From: Cypionkella aquatica
GTDB lineage: Bacteria; Pseudomonadota; Alphaproteobacteria; Rhodobacterales; Rhodobacteraceae
Length of the DNA: 64,000 bases
NCBI RefSeq assembly: GCF_030161095.1
Contig: NZ_BSPP01000007.1
Coordinates: forward strand, 620,920-684,919
Reading direction: 5' to 3'
Position 1 is the first letter of the stretch. Each line of letters starts with the position of its first letter. Under the pieces are notes generated by a model. It saw nothing but the letters and a program-made list of their open reading frames with translations, searched no databases and was not told the origin of the DNA. Position numbers and translations under genes: made by a program. Below, piece by piece: positions 35,741-45,528 of the stretch.

Positions 35741-36604
35741 CTATTTCCAGCGGCGGTGAATCCAGAACCATTGCCCGGGATTGGTGATGATGCGGGCCTC
35801 TAGGCTGCGGGTCAGCGCGGTTGTCATTTCTAGCGCGCTGCTGTGCGGGATCGGGGCCTCCAATTCAACCGCAAAGCCAAGGCCATCGGGCTGGCGGGTG
35901 GCGTAGAACGGGATCAGATCGGCCTTGTAGCGCAGCGCCAGTTCAGCGGCGGACAGGGCGGTGCGCGCGGGTTGGCCCAGAAAACAGATCTGATTGCTGC
36001 CTGCACGTTGATCAAACAGCAAGACCAGCAAGCCGCCCGCCTTCAGATGTTTGACAAAGCCCGTGGTCCCGGCGCGGCCCTGCGGAAAAACCGGGCCGCC
36101 GAAAGCTTCCATCGTTTGCACATAATGCGCGTTGAAATAGCGGTTGGACATTGGGCGATACAGCCCGCCGATCGTGTAGCCTTGGGCCACCAGACAGGCG
36201 CGGGCGGCCTCGTAATTGCCAAAATGCCCCGAGACCAAGATCGCCGCGCGACCCTCGGCCTGCGCCTTTGCCAAAGCGGCTACGCCTGCGCCCTGCGGGA
36301 TGATCTGCGCCTGCCGGGCCTGAAAATCCTTGGTCGAGTAATTCTCGATCAGGGTTCGTCCTGCATTATCAAGCGATTGCGTGGCGATCTTCTTGCGATT
36401 TGCCAGCGGCATATCCGGCCAGATCAGAGCCAGATTGGCCTCTGCCCGCTGGCGATAGCCCGCAATCCGCCCGACCGGGCCGCGCAAGATCGCGCCCAGC
36501 AAGGGCACGCGCCAACGGTACGGCAAGGCCAGACCCAAACCGATCAGACCGCGCACCACAAGGTTTTGCGCGAAGGCCAGCGGTTGAAAGGGCGTATCGG
36601 ACAT
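35741..36604 (-). CDS. LpxL/HtrB-type lipid A acyltransferase
   Basis: A 287-residue inner-membrane acyltransferase of the lauroyl/myristoyl group that adds secondary fatty acids to lipid A. The catalytic H-x4-E motif is in SGHFGNYEAA, with the family blocks YRPMSNRYFN and DQRAGSNQI. It has one N-terminal membrane-proximal helix. The ATG at 36604 lies 2 nt after the stop of the DMT transporter, so they form an operon. Which acyl chain it uses is unknown. Confidence 0.87.
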   Translation of the reverse strand: MSDTPFQPLAFAQNLVVRGLIGLGLALPYRWRVPLLGAILRGPVGRIAGYRQRAEANLALIWPDMPLANRKKIATQSLDNAGRTLIENYSTKDFQARQAQIIPQGAGVAALAKAQAEGRAAILVSGHFGNYEAARACLVAQGYTIGGLYRPMSNRYFNAHYVQTMEAFGGPVFPQGRAGTTGFVKHLKAGGLLVLLFDQRAGSNQICFLGQPARTALSAAELALRYKADLIPFYATRQPDGLGFAVELEAPIPHSSALEMTTALTRSLEARIITNPGQWFWIHRRWK

Positions 36605-36606
36605 GG

Positions 36607-37485
36607 TTATCGCTTGATGGTTTCGCGGTGCCAGACATAAAGCCCCGATCCCGCGATCACAAGCGCCCCGATGACCGCCCAAAAGTCGGGATATTCACCG
36701 TAAAAGGCGATACCGAACAGCGTGGCATAGACGATGCCCAGATAAGAAAACGGTGCGATGGCCGAGGCTTCAGCCATCGAGAACGCCCGGATCAGGCAAA
36801 ATTGTGCGGCGGTCCCAAGGCAACCCAGAGCGACAAACCGTGGCAGATCCGCCAGCGCAATCGGGTGCCAGACAAAGATCACCGCGATGCTTGTTGCCAC
36901 TGCGCCAAACAAAGCGGCGTGCAGCATGGATGTCGCGGGGCCTTCTTTTTGCCCTACAAGCCGGGTCAGCAGTGCCGAAATCGCATAACAAAAAGCGCAA
37001 GCCAACGGCAGCAGTGCCGCGGGGCTGAACAGGCCAGCCCCTGGGCGGATGATGATAAGTGCGCCGATCATCGCCACGACAACGCCCGCAATCCGGCGCG
37101 GCCCCAGCTTTTCGCCAAGGAACAGTGCGGCGCCCAGCGTGATCAACAACGGGCTGGTGTCGGCCAAAGCCGTCGCCTCGGCCAAGCCAATATAGCCAAG
37201 GCTTAGGAAAAACAGAGCGGTCGTGGCCAGTTGAAAGCCCGAGCGCGCCATATGCAGCCAAGGATAGGGCGTGCGCAGGGTGGGGCCGATCCGTTTGGGG
37301 CCCAAGATCACCAGCACCAGCACCGCTTGGCCGATAAAGCGCGCCCAAACCACTTGCGCAGTGGGATAGCTTTGCAGCAAGCCTTTCGCCACAGCGTCCA
37401 TCGTGCTGAACAAGGCCACCCCCAGCATCAGGATCAAGATGCCCTTGCGAGTGGCGGCGGCGGTGGGCAGGATCTTGGCGTTCAT
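36607..37485 (-). CDS. DMT-family (EamA) transporter
   Basis: A 292-residue protein with ten hydrophobic helices in two EamA repeats (starting LIVLMLGV-type helix near residue 15 and LLPLACAFCYAISALLTRL near 150). The drug/metabolite transporter superfamily covers amino-acid, nucleotide-sugar and drug exporters. It is co-transcribed with the LpxL-like gene, which does not settle the substrate. Confidence 0.88.
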   Translation of the reverse strand: MNAKILPTAAATRKGILILMLGVALFSTMDAVAKGLLQSYPTAQVVWARFIGQAVLVLVILGPKRIGPTLRTPYPWLHMARSGFQLATTALFFLSLGYIGLAEATALADTSPLLITLGAALFLGEKLGPRRIAGVVVAMIGALIIIRPGAGLFSPAALLPLACAFCYAISALLTRLVGQKEGPATSMLHAALFGAVATSIAVIFVWHPIALADLPRFVALGCLGTAAQFCLIRAFSMAEASAIAPFSYLGIVYATLFGIAFYGEYPDFWAVIGALVIAGSGLYVWHRETIKR

Positions 37486-37537
37486 CCGGCGACCCTAAAG
37501 CGGCACCGACCGGGCGGCAAGGGTTGCACATGCGGCG

Positions 37538-38599
37538 CTACTGATCGTCTTCCTGGATCAACACCAGCTCTCCGGCGGCTTCCAGTTGCCGCACCGCGCT
37601 GATGATCTGGTTCATCGCATCTTCGGCGTCTTTTTCCTTGACGCGGCCACGGCTGACAGCTTCTTCGCGCAGACCCTGCGCCATGCGCTGCGACATGTTT
37701 GACAGCAAAAATTCTGCCGAAGCTTCACGCTCGGCGACGCCCGCGCTGGCTGCAAGTACTGTGATCAGCTGCGCCTGATCAACTATGCGGATCAGCTTCG
37801 GCACATCGCGCCCCAGCAAACGCTTTGGCAGATGCACAAAAGTGAAGATGGCGCGGCGGACCTGCTGCGCAAACCCCGCATCAGCCTCGTCCAGCCCCTT
37901 CAACACATCCTCTCGCGTCAGGGCGGGCGAGATATTCAGGATCGCCCCGACCCGATCCACCGGATTGGATTGAAACGCCCGCAAAGGCTGCGATTCAAGC
38001 TGGTTTGCCAAGGAAATCCCGATACGGCGCACGGTGTCCGGATCAACATTGCCGGTTTGCGACACCGCATAAGCCACCCGCCGCGCCTTTTCGCCGGGAA
38101 GTTTCCCCAGCAGTTCTGCAGATTTGGCAACGGGCAGCTTTGACAGCATCACCGCGCCCACTTCAATGCTTTCCTGCTCCAACACCGGCAGCAAGCTGGC
38201 GACCGGCATCGCGGTAAGCCGCTCCCACGGGTCAGACGAGGCGCTGCTGGCCGCCATCCTGCGCAACCTGCTGGCGGCATTGGCCGAAATATGGCCATCC
38301 ATCATCGACAAAGCCGCCTCAATGCCGCCCGGAAATGACAGGCCAACCTGATCCAACTCTCCAAGAAATTCTTCGATCACCGCGGCCAAAGTGCGGCGAT
38401 CAACCGTGCGCATCTGGCTCATCTGTTCGGCCAAAGCCGCCTGCATCTGATCGGGCAGCTTGGCAAGCGGCAGGCTGCCGCCTTCTGCTAACAGAAATTG
38501 CACGATGATCGCGGCCTTCTGGCGTGGGCTGGGCTGCGGGGCCTGCGCCCTGCGTTGCACCGGAGTTATCCGCGCCAGAACTGCTGGTTCGCCCGCCAT
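37538..38599 (-). CDS. fliG: FliG-like flagellar motor switch protein
   Basis: A 353-residue protein with FliG layout: an N-terminal helical domain (RQKAAIIVQFLLAEGGSLPLA), a middle armadillo-like domain, and a C-terminal motor domain with charged ridge (ANRxx type REEAVSRGRVKEKDAEDAM). FliG links the MS ring to the C ring and carries torque from the stators. No other flagellar gene is within the window; neighbours are a transporter and purB. The hydrophobic lead helix is more divergent than in Escherichia coli. Confidence 0.75.
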   Translation of the reverse strand: MAGEPAVLARITPVQRRAQAPQPSPRQKAAIIVQFLLAEGGSLPLAKLPDQMQAALAEQMSQMRTVDRRTLAAVIEEFLGELDQVGLSFPGGIEAALSMMDGHISANAASRLRRMAASSASSDPWERLTAMPVASLLPVLEQESIEVGAVMLSKLPVAKSAELLGKLPGEKARRVAYAVSQTGNVDPDTVRRIGISLANQLESQPLRAFQSNPVDRVGAILNISPALTREDVLKGLDEADAGFAQQVRRAIFTFVHLPKRLLGRDVPKLIRIVDQAQLITVLAASAGVAEREASAEFLLSNMSQRMAQGLREEAVSRGRVKEKDAEDAMNQIISAVRQLEAAGELVLIQEDDQ

Positions 38600-38659
38600 A
38601 TCTATCCCCTGATCCGTTCTGGTTCAGGGGTAGAATGACCGCATCAGGTTAAGGTCGGT

Positions 38660-39964
38660 TTAAGCGCCGAACACCCGTTTGAAAATCGTATCAACATGTT
38701 TGGTGTGATAGCCGATGTCAAATTTTTCTTCGATCTGCGCCGGGGTCAGGGCCGCCGTGACTTCGGGATCGCCGAGAAGCTCGGTTTTGAAATCCGCGCC
38801 ATGCTCCCAGACCTTCATCGCGTTGCGCTGCACCAAACGATAGCTGTCTTCACGGCTGACACCTGCTTGGGTCAGCGCCAGCAAAACCCGTTGGCTCATC
38901 ACCAAGCCTTTGAACTGGTTCATATTCTTCAGGCAGTTTTCAGGATAAACAACCAGCTTTTCAACCAGCCCACCCAAGCGGTGCAACGCGAAATCGAGGG
39001 TGATGGTGGTGTCGGGTCCAATCGCGCGTTCAACCGAGGAATGGCTGATGTCACGCTCGTGCCATAGAGCCACATTTTCCAATGCCGGGATCACGGACAT
39101 CCGTACAAGACGTGCAAGACCCGTCAGATTTTCTGACAGAACCGGGTTGCGTTTGTGCGGCATGGCCGAGGAGCCCTTTTGGCCAGGGCTGAAAAACTCT
39201 TCCGCCTCAAGCACTTCGGTGCGCTGCATGTGGCGGATTTCGATGGCGATGTTTTCAATACTGGATGCGATCACGCCAAGGGTGGCGAAATACATCGCAT
39301 GGCGGTCGCGCGGGATGACTTGGGTGCTGATCGGCTCGGGTGTCAGGCCAAGTTGGGCACAGACATGCTCTTCCACAGACGGATCAATGTTGGCGAAGGT
39401 GCCGACGGCGCCGGAAATTGCCCCGGTTGCGATCTCGGCGCGGGCGGTCATCAGGCGGGTGCGGTTGCGATCCATCTCGGCATAAAAGCGGGCGAAGGTC
39501 AGGCCCATTGTGGTCGGCTCGGCATGGATGCCGTGGCTGCGACCGATGCGGACGGTGTTTTTATGTTCAAACGCGCGGGATTTCAGCGCGGCCAGAACGC
39601 GATCCAGCCCGACCAGCAGCAGGTCGGTGGCGCGGACGAGTTGCAGGTTGAAGGTGGTGTCCAGAACGTCGGACGAGGTCATGCCTTGGTGGACAAAGCG
39701 GGCCTCTTCCGCGCCGATATGTTCGGCGAGATGGGTCAGGAAGGCGATCACGTCATGTTTGGTGACGGCCTCGATCTCATCAATCCGGGCCACATCGAAG
39801 GTCACGTCGCGGGCTTTCCAGACGGCTGCGGCGCTTTCTTTCGGGATCACCCCGATGGCGGCGAGGGCGTCGCAGGCGTGGGCCTCGATTTCAAACCAGA
39901 TGCGGAATTTGGTTTCCGGCGACCAGATGGTGACCATGTCGGGGCGGGAATAGCGCGGGATCAT
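38660..39964 (-). CDS. purB: Adenylosuccinate lyase
   Basis: A 434-residue lyase of the fumarase/aspartase superfamily that acts twice in purine synthesis, on SAICAR and adenylosuccinate. The superfamily signature GSSAMPHKRNPVLSENL and the TSSDVLDT and RSHGIHAEPT blocks are present. Length is usual. It begins with the typical MIPRYSRPDM. Confidence 0.98.
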   Translation of the reverse strand: MIPRYSRPDMVTIWSPETKFRIWFEIEAHACDALAAIGVIPKESAAAVWKARDVTFDVARIDEIEAVTKHDVIAFLTHLAEHIGAEEARFVHQGMTSSDVLDTTFNLQLVRATDLLLVGLDRVLAALKSRAFEHKNTVRIGRSHGIHAEPTTMGLTFARFYAEMDRNRTRLMTARAEIATGAISGAVGTFANIDPSVEEHVCAQLGLTPEPISTQVIPRDRHAMYFATLGVIASSIENIAIEIRHMQRTEVLEAEEFFSPGQKGSSAMPHKRNPVLSENLTGLARLVRMSVIPALENVALWHERDISHSSVERAIGPDTTITLDFALHRLGGLVEKLVVYPENCLKNMNQFKGLVMSQRVLLALTQAGVSREDSYRLVQRNAMKVWEHGADFKTELLGDPEVTAALTPAQIEEKFDIGYHTKHVDTIFKRVFGA

Positions 39965-40226
39965 CGGGTGCCTCCGGGCGGCTTGGAAATGGGATAGTGC
40001 GCTTTAGACCGGGACGGGGCAAAGGGCAAGCGGGCAGGGCGTGTCCACGCGTGGCGCTTCTGGCAGTTTATATGAAATCAATGGGTTAGCAGGGGGTTGT
40101 TTAGGATTTGTTAAGATGGCTCGGCAGGGCCGTGATCGCAATCGCCCTGCCTGCGCCGCGACAGTAGGCAACGCGGCCTTGTCGTGTCAGAGTGTCACCA
40201 TAGCCACTGACAAGACGGAGGTAGCC

Positions 40227-40865
40227 ATGGTTGAAACGGTTCAAGGCCGCGAGGTGACGATTGTGTTTGATGGCAAGCGCTGCGTTCATTCGCGCAACTG
40301 CGTGCTAAGCCACCCGGAGGTGTTTGTGCCCAATGTGCAGGGCGAGTGGATTTATCCCGATGCAGCGCCTGCGGCGGAAGTGGTGCGGATCGGGCAGAAT
40401 TGCCCGTCTGGCGCGATCCGGGTTTTCTGGAACGATGGCGCGACGGGGTCGGACGCGCCACCCGTGGTGAATACCTTGCGGGTGCGGGAGAACGGGCCGC
40501 TGGCGCTGGAGGCTCCGATCCTGCTGGGCGGGGTGGCACTGGACGGGCCGCGCGCCACCCTGTGCCGCTGCGGGGCTTCGGCCAACAAGCCGTTTTGCGA
40601 TGGCAGCCACAGCGCGGCGGGGTTTACCGCTTCGGGTGAGCCTGCTGCAAAAGACTCGCAGCCTTTGGCAGTGCGGGACGGCGCAGTTGAGGTGTCGCCG
40701 CTGCCGAATGGGCCGCTGAAGGTCGCGGGCAATCTGGAGGTGGTGTCTGGAACCGGGCGCACGGTGAACCGGGCGGCGCAGATGTTTTTGTGCCGCTGCG
40801 GCCATTCGGCGAACAAACCCTATTGCGATGGCAGCCATAAGGCAGCGGGGTTTGTTGCAGAATAG
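40227..40865 (+). CDS. Three-cluster Fe-S protein: mono-cluster plus two CDGSH domains
   Basis: A 212-residue protein. The N-terminal 65 residues match the divergent 4Fe-4S mono-cluster (YjdI-type) domain with cysteines 19, 25 and 59 (NCPSGAI). Two CDGSH domains follow with the C-x-C-x8-C-x3-H ligand set: Cys113, 115, 124, His128 and Cys189, 191, 200, His204. Such CDGSH clusters are redox-active and can be labile. The start at 40227 has GGAGG. It has no clear operon partner and runs towards dddP. Electron transfer or Fe-S repair is inferred. Confidence 0.9.
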   Translation: MVETVQGREVTIVFDGKRCVHSRNCVLSHPEVFVPNVQGEWIYPDAAPAAEVVRIGQNCPSGAIRVFWNDGATGSDAPPVVNTLRVRENGPLALEAPILLGGVALDGPRATLCRCGASANKPFCDGSHSAAGFTASGEPAAKDSQPLAVRDGAVEVSPLPNGPLKVAGNLEVVSGTGRTVNRAAQMFLCRCGHSANKPYCDGSHKAAGFVAE

Positions 40866-40906
40866 AGCCTCGCAAGGCTTTGCGGGGAAAGTGTCAGGCT
40901 GAAGGA

Positions 40907-40989
40907 GCCTCCGGCGGGGATATTTTTTGCCAGTATGAAATCGCAAGCGCCCCTGATTTCATACTGGTAAAAATATTCCCGCCGGAGGC
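40907..40989. repeat. CCTCCGGCGGG inverted-repeat element, copy 1
   Basis: Inverted repeat between two convergent genes. The left arm is 40907-40942 and the right arm 40955-40989, complementary with a few mismatches, around a 12-nt spacer. The outer 12 bp (GCCTCCGGCGGG) are shared with the element at 55880, but the inner arm sequence is different. Likely a bidirectional terminator or REP-like element. Confidence 0.8.
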
Positions 40990-41018
40990 ACCTTTGGCCT
41001 ATCCAGCGCGGTACCGTG

Positions 41019-42359
41019 TCAGCCTTGGCCCAGCAGGCGCGGATCGAAGGGATATTTCGTCAGATTCTCAAACCCGGTTTCGGTGATCAGCACCTGATCT
41101 TCCAGCTTGATCGAGAAATCGCCACCTTCTGGGGATACCAGCGCTTCGACACACAGCGTCATGCCGGGTTCCAGCGCCACCTCGAACGCGCCGTCAACAT
41201 GGGCGTCGGGATAGGGCACGAAGGGCCATTCATCACACAGACCGACGCCGTGCATTTTGCAGGAGTATTTCTGTTTCCAGTATTTATCCGCCAACTGGTG
41301 GCCGCCGTGGGTCAGCTCGCGGATGGTGACGCCGGGTTTCAGCATCGCCATGTTGGTCTCGATATGCTCCATCGCGTGGCGCATGGCCGAGATCATATCG
41401 GCGCGCGGGCTGCTGTCGCCGACCCACCATGTGCGGGAAATATCGGTGCACATGCCGTAAGCGCCGATCAGATCGGTGTCGAAGGCGACGATTTCGTTGT
41501 TTGACACCAAGCGCGGGCCACATTCTTGAAACCATGGGTTGGTGCGCGGGCCAGAGGCCAGCAGCCGGGTTTCGATCCATTCGCCACCGCGCCGGATATT
41601 GCCTTTGTGAAGCTCGGCCCAGATGTCATCTTCGGACATATGCCCGCCGGGCACCCCGGCGCGGGTGGCGGTTTCCATCTCGGCAATCGCGGCTTCGCAG
41701 GCGTGATGGGCGCATTTCATCGCAAGGATTTCATCGGGGCCTTTGATGGCGCGGGTGCGTTCGGTGACTTCTTCACCCTCCATCACCTCAAACCCGGCGC
41801 GTTCCAGCGCGCGCAAGCCGTTGATCATGATTTTATCGACAGCGATGCGCCGATTGGAGCCTGCATGGGCGCGCATGACTTCATTGACCTGAGCGGCGAA
41901 AGAGGTCGCATCCTCGGCCACTTTATCGCCGCAGACATTGTAGAAGAACGATGCACCCGAGCGCAGTTCTTTGACGAGGGGGTTGAAATTGACCAGAAAC
42001 GGCGCCTGTTTGTATTCCCACACCACCATATGACCATCGGCGCACACAAGGCAGGCGCGGAACGGGTTGTGACTGTTCCAAAGCTGCATATTGGTGGTGT
42101 CGGTGGCATAGCGGATGTTCAGCGCATCAAACATCAGCATGCCGCCATAGTCGCGGGCGTTGATCGACGCGACAAGGCGCTTCCAGCGGAATTCGCGCAT
42201 GCGTTCAAGGTTTGGCAGTGCCAGACCCGCCTGCGCCCATTCGCCAAAGGCCAGTTGGGTGGGGCCGATTTCCACCCGGTCATTGTCGTTCGGGGTGCCA
42301 TCGCCGAGACGATCGCCGCGCTCGGGGTCAATTTTACGGCGGGTTTCGGCGTAGGACAT
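41019..42359 (-). CDS. dddP: DMSP lyase DddP (M24 metallopeptidase-like fold)
   Basis: A 446-residue enzyme that cleaves the algal osmolyte dimethylsulfoniopropionate to dimethyl sulfide and acrylate. It belongs to the creatinase/M24 fold. The sequence keeps the six ligands of the dinuclear metal centre: Asp294, Asp296, Asp306, His370, Glu405 and Glu420. From recall these are 295, 297, 307, 371, 406 and 421 in Ruegeria DddP, one residue different. The family phrases GDGTPNDNDRVEIGPTQLAF and EWIETRLLASGPRTNPWFQ are also present. A start at 42359 after GGAG is preferred. The nearest alternatives are creatinase or aminopeptidase, but the full-length pattern is DddP. Confidence 0.93.
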   Translation of the reverse strand: MSYAETRRKIDPERGDRLGDGTPNDNDRVEIGPTQLAFGEWAQAGLALPNLERMREFRWKRLVASINARDYGGMLMFDALNIRYATDTTNMQLWNSHNPFRACLVCADGHMVVWEYKQAPFLVNFNPLVKELRSGASFFYNVCGDKVAEDATSFAAQVNEVMRAHAGSNRRIAVDKIMINGLRALERAGFEVMEGEEVTERTRAIKGPDEILAMKCAHHACEAAIAEMETATRAGVPGGHMSEDDIWAELHKGNIRRGGEWIETRLLASGPRTNPWFQECGPRLVSNNEIVAFDTDLIGAYGMCTDISRTWWVGDSSPRADMISAMRHAMEHIETNMAMLKPGVTIRELTHGGHQLADKYWKQKYSCKMHGVGLCDEWPFVPYPDAHVDGAFEVALEPGMTLCVEALVSPEGGDFSIKLEDQVLITETGFENLTKYPFDPRLLGQG

Positions 42360-42573
42360 TGGTGCGCTCCGGCTGACGGTTCGTTGGCTTTGGCCAGACT
42401 GACAGGCAGGCGGGGGCGATCTTTGCCTGCTGCGACGCTGCATGTCGCAAATGGCTGGGCGCGCGCATTGTGAGGGCATTGGTTTGCGCAGTCGCATGCC
42501 CCCCAGCGACCTTTCGGCGCTGGGGGGCGATGTCGTGATGCCGGACAGGCACTAAATGTCAGAACATCCTGTA

Positions 42574-43401
42574 CTAGAACAAGATGCCAGCCATTGGGCC
42601 GTGCATCAGCGAGGATGCAACGCCGGTGCCCACCAAGGCCGCCGAGGTCAGTCGCATGTTTTCGCCGCGCAGCACCGAATAGGTCAGCATCGCAGCCCCC
42701 ACCGGCAGCGCGACCATCATCAGCGTGGCGTTCATCGTATGCGCCGCAAGCCGCATTTGTGTCGAATCGAGATGCGGCAGCACGATCGGTTCCGGCGGAT
42801 AAAGCGCTGCACGCAAGCGGGCAAGCTCGGGGTTGCGTGGCAGCGGCAGATGTGGCCGATCATTGCTGGGATAGAAGCCGCGCGCGTAGATGGCGTCGAT
42901 ATTGCCCTCGTCAAGCAGGGTGAACACCGGGTGGTCGGGTTCCGCGCGTTGGCTGGATTTCGGCTTGGCATAGGCCAGCGAATCGATCACCTCGGCGGTG
43001 ACGGGATGCGCCCATTCATGCCAATAGACCGCATCGGGGTTAAGCCGGGCCTGCACCCGTTCAACCAGTTTTGAGCACATCGCCTCGTGCCGCACTGGCG
43101 GATGCCGGCGCTTTGGCGCGGCGTTCAGGCGCGGCGGCAAATGTGACGGCCCGACCGACAAGGTCAGCGAAGCCGCAACCCCGGGGCGCGGGTTTTCTGC
43201 TGTTGCCAGCACGATGCGGGTGCCGGGCATATCAAAGCTGGCAAGATCCTCGCAATCCCATGTCAGTTCGCGATCCCTGTCATGAAATCGAGCCAGCACC
43301 ACGTCAAGATCTGCCACCAAGCGGGCAAAGTTCAGGCTGGGCGTTTTTAGAAACAACAACTCGGCAATCGTACTGAACTGTATCTCTAGATGATCTTTCA
43401 T
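42574..43401 (-). CDS. Protein of unknown function with C-terminal membrane segments
   Basis: A 275-residue protein with no recognised domain. The N-terminal 170 residues are soluble and contain a VYWHEWAHPVTAEVIDS stretch. The C-terminal 60 residues are hydrophobic (MNATLMMVALPVGAAMLTYSVL and ALVGTGVASSLMHGPMAGIL), suggesting two helices. The start at 43401 has GGAG upstream. An inverted repeat CCAATCA / TGATTGG overlaps its leader. Confidence 0.7.
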   Translation of the reverse strand: MKDHLEIQFSTIAELLFLKTPSLNFARLVADLDVVLARFHDRDRELTWDCEDLASFDMPGTRIVLATAENPRPGVAASLTLSVGPSHLPPRLNAAPKRRHPPVRHEAMCSKLVERVQARLNPDAVYWHEWAHPVTAEVIDSLAYAKPKSSQRAEPDHPVFTLLDEGNIDAIYARGFYPSNDRPHLPLPRNPELARLRAALYPPEPIVLPHLDSTQMRLAAHTMNATLMMVALPVGAAMLTYSVLRGENMRLTSAALVGTGVASSLMHGPMAGILF

Positions 43402-43409
43402 CACGGGCT

Positions 43410-43434
43410 CCAATCAGTGGTGATCAATGATTGG
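43410..43434. promoter_or_regulatory. Inverted repeat before the unknown membrane protein gene
   Basis: Perfect 7-bp arms CCAATCA (43410-43416) and TGATTGG (43428-43434) around 11 nt that contain GTGATCA. Only 8 nt from the start codon. A transcription-factor site is possible. Confidence 0.3.
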
Positions 43435-43566
43435 CCGATGATTGTGCCTGCATCCGGGAGGCATTGCGGCGTTAGCAAGTTATTAACCGGAAGTTGAGTG
43501 CTGTTTCCGCCTTATTTGCAATTTTGCGTGTGGGCGCGGATTGTCCACGCCCCGGCTGATAATGCC

Positions 43567-43594
43567 AAAGGCCGCCCGAGAGGGGGCGGCCTTT
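43567..43594 (-). terminator. Hairpin terminator after glnA
   Basis: Arms AAAGGCCGCCC (43567-43577) and GGGCGGCCTTT (43584-43594), with a 6-nt loop. On the minus strand it follows the glnA stop. The T-run is short (TTT within the arm), so efficiency may be modest. Confidence 0.65.
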
Positions 43595-43622
43595 GCGTGG
43601 TCTTGCAACGATCCGGGTGGGA

Positions 43623-45032
43623 TCAGCAGGAGTAATACATTTGATACTCGATCGGGTGCGGCGTGTGCTCGTAGGCGTAAACCTCTTCCCACTTCAGACC
43701 CATATAGGCTTCCAGCATCGGACGGGTGAACACGTCGCCTGCAAGCAGGAAGTCCATGTCCTTATCCAAAGCGTCCAGAGCCTCGCGCAGAGATCCGCAC
43801 ACGGTCGGGATTTCGGCCAGTTCTTCGGGCGGCAGATCATAGAGATCCTTGTCCGACGCCGGGCCCGGGTCGATTTTGTTGCGGATGCCGTCCAGACCAG
43901 CCATCAGCAGGCCAGCGAAGGCCAGATAGGGGTTGGCTGCCGGATCGGGGAAGCGGGCTTCCACGCGCTTGGCTTTCGGCGATTCGGTCCACGGAATACG
44001 GACCGCACCCGAGCGGTTGCGGGCCGAATAGGCCAGCAGAACCGGCGCTTCAAAGCCCGGGATCAGGCGTTTGTAGCTGTTGGTCGACGGGTTGGTCAGC
44101 GCGTTCAGGGCTTTGGCATGTTTGATGATGCCGCCGATGAACCACAAAGCCTCTTGGCTGAGGTCTGCGTATTTGTCGCCTGCGAACAACGGCTTGCCGT
44201 CTTTCCAGATCGACATGTTCACATGCATGCCCGAGCCGTTGTCGCCCTTCATCGGCTTCGGCATGAAGGTCACCGATTTGCCATAGGCGTGCGCCACGTT
44301 GTGGATCACATATTTGTACTTCTGGATGTTGTCGGCTTGCTCGACCAGACCACCGAAGATCATGCCGAGTTCGTGCTGACAGGTCGCCACTTCGTGGTGG
44401 TGCTTGTCGACGCGGATGCCGATGCGCTTCATGGTCGACAGCATTTCGCCGCGCAGGTCTTGCGCTTCGTCCACTGGGTTGACCGGGAAATAGCCGCCCT
44501 TGTGGCCCGCGCGGTGGCCATAGTTGCCGCCTTCGGTCACGGTGTCGGTGTTCCAAGCGGCTGCCTCGGCGTCGATTTCATAGGAAACCTTGCGGGGCGA
44601 TACCGAATAGCGCACGTCGTCGAAGATGAAGAATTCAGCTTCGGGACCGAAATAGGCGGTCTCACCGATGCCTGACGACTTCATGAAAGCTTCGGCTTTC
44701 TTGGCGATCTGACGCGGGCAACGATCATAGGCTTCGTTGGTGTCCGGCTCGACCACGTCGCAATGCACGCAGAGGGTTTTCTCGGCGTAGAAGGGGTCCA
44801 TATAGACCGAGGACGCATCCGGCATCAGTTTCATGTCGGATTGATCAATCGACTTCCAGCCTGCAATCGACGAGCCGTCGAACATGAAGCCTTCTTCAAA
44901 GAAGTCTTCATCCACCAGGTCGGTGACCAGGGTGACGTGCTGAAGTTTGCCTTTGGGATCGGTGAAGCGGATATCGAGATACTCGATTTCCTCGTCCTTG
45001 ATCAGTTTCAGAGCTTTCGCAACTGCGCTCAT
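43623..45032 (-). CDS. glnA: Glutamine synthetase, type I
   Basis: A 469-residue dodecameric enzyme that makes glutamine from glutamate, ammonia and ATP. The ATP-binding and metal signatures are [14 protein letters not shown] and [11 protein letters not shown]. Tyr398 in [11 protein letters not shown] is the adenylylation site used by GlnE, so it should be under covalent control. Two in-frame ATGs at 45035 and 45032 are next to AAAGG; the second has the better spacing. It follows glnB in the same direction. Confidence 0.97.
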   Translation of the reverse strand: MSAVAKALKLIKDEEIEYLDIRFTDPKGKLQHVTLVTDLVDEDFFEEGFMFDGSSIAGWKSIDQSDMKLMPDASSVYMDPFYAEKTLCVHCDVVEPDTNEAYDRCPRQIAKKAEAFMKSSGIGETAYFGPEAEFFIFDDVRYSVSPRKVSYEIDAEAAAWNTDTVTEGGNYGHRAGHKGGYFPVNPVDEAQDLRGEMLSTMKRIGIRVDKHHHEVATCQHELGMIFGGLVEQADNIQKYKYVIHNVAHAYGKSVTFMPKPMKGDNGSGMHVNMSIWKDGKPLFAGDKYADLSQEALWFIGGIIKHAKALNALTNPSTNSYKRLIPGFEAPVLLAYSARNRSGAVRIPWTESPKAKRVEARFPDPAANPYLAFAGLLMAGLDGIRNKIDPGPASDKDLYDLPPEELAEIPTVCGSLREALDALDKDMDFLLAGDVFTRPMLEAYMGLKWEEVYAYEHTPHPIEYQMYYSC

Positions 45033-45145
45033 CATGCTGCCTTTCGGGGTTTCGGGTTAAACTTTGGTATCGGAAGGGCAGGTTGGCCTGTCCCTTATGC
45101 GGTTTAGCGCGTGCAGTTTGGGCTGCGCGCGATGGGGCTGTGGCG

Positions 45146-45499
<354 letters not shown>

Positions 45500-45528
45500 T
45501 CAGTCTGCACTAAATTTCGGCTCTATCG

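Noticed and set aside
40179-40215. Inverted repeat upstream of the CDGSH gene (CTTGTC ... GACAAG)
   Set aside because: Arms are short and poorly matched and no family operator fits.
41019-42359. Annotation of the M24-fold gene as creatinase or Xaa-Pro aminopeptidase
   Set aside because: The full-length pattern and the three-aspartate metal site fit DddP better than either.
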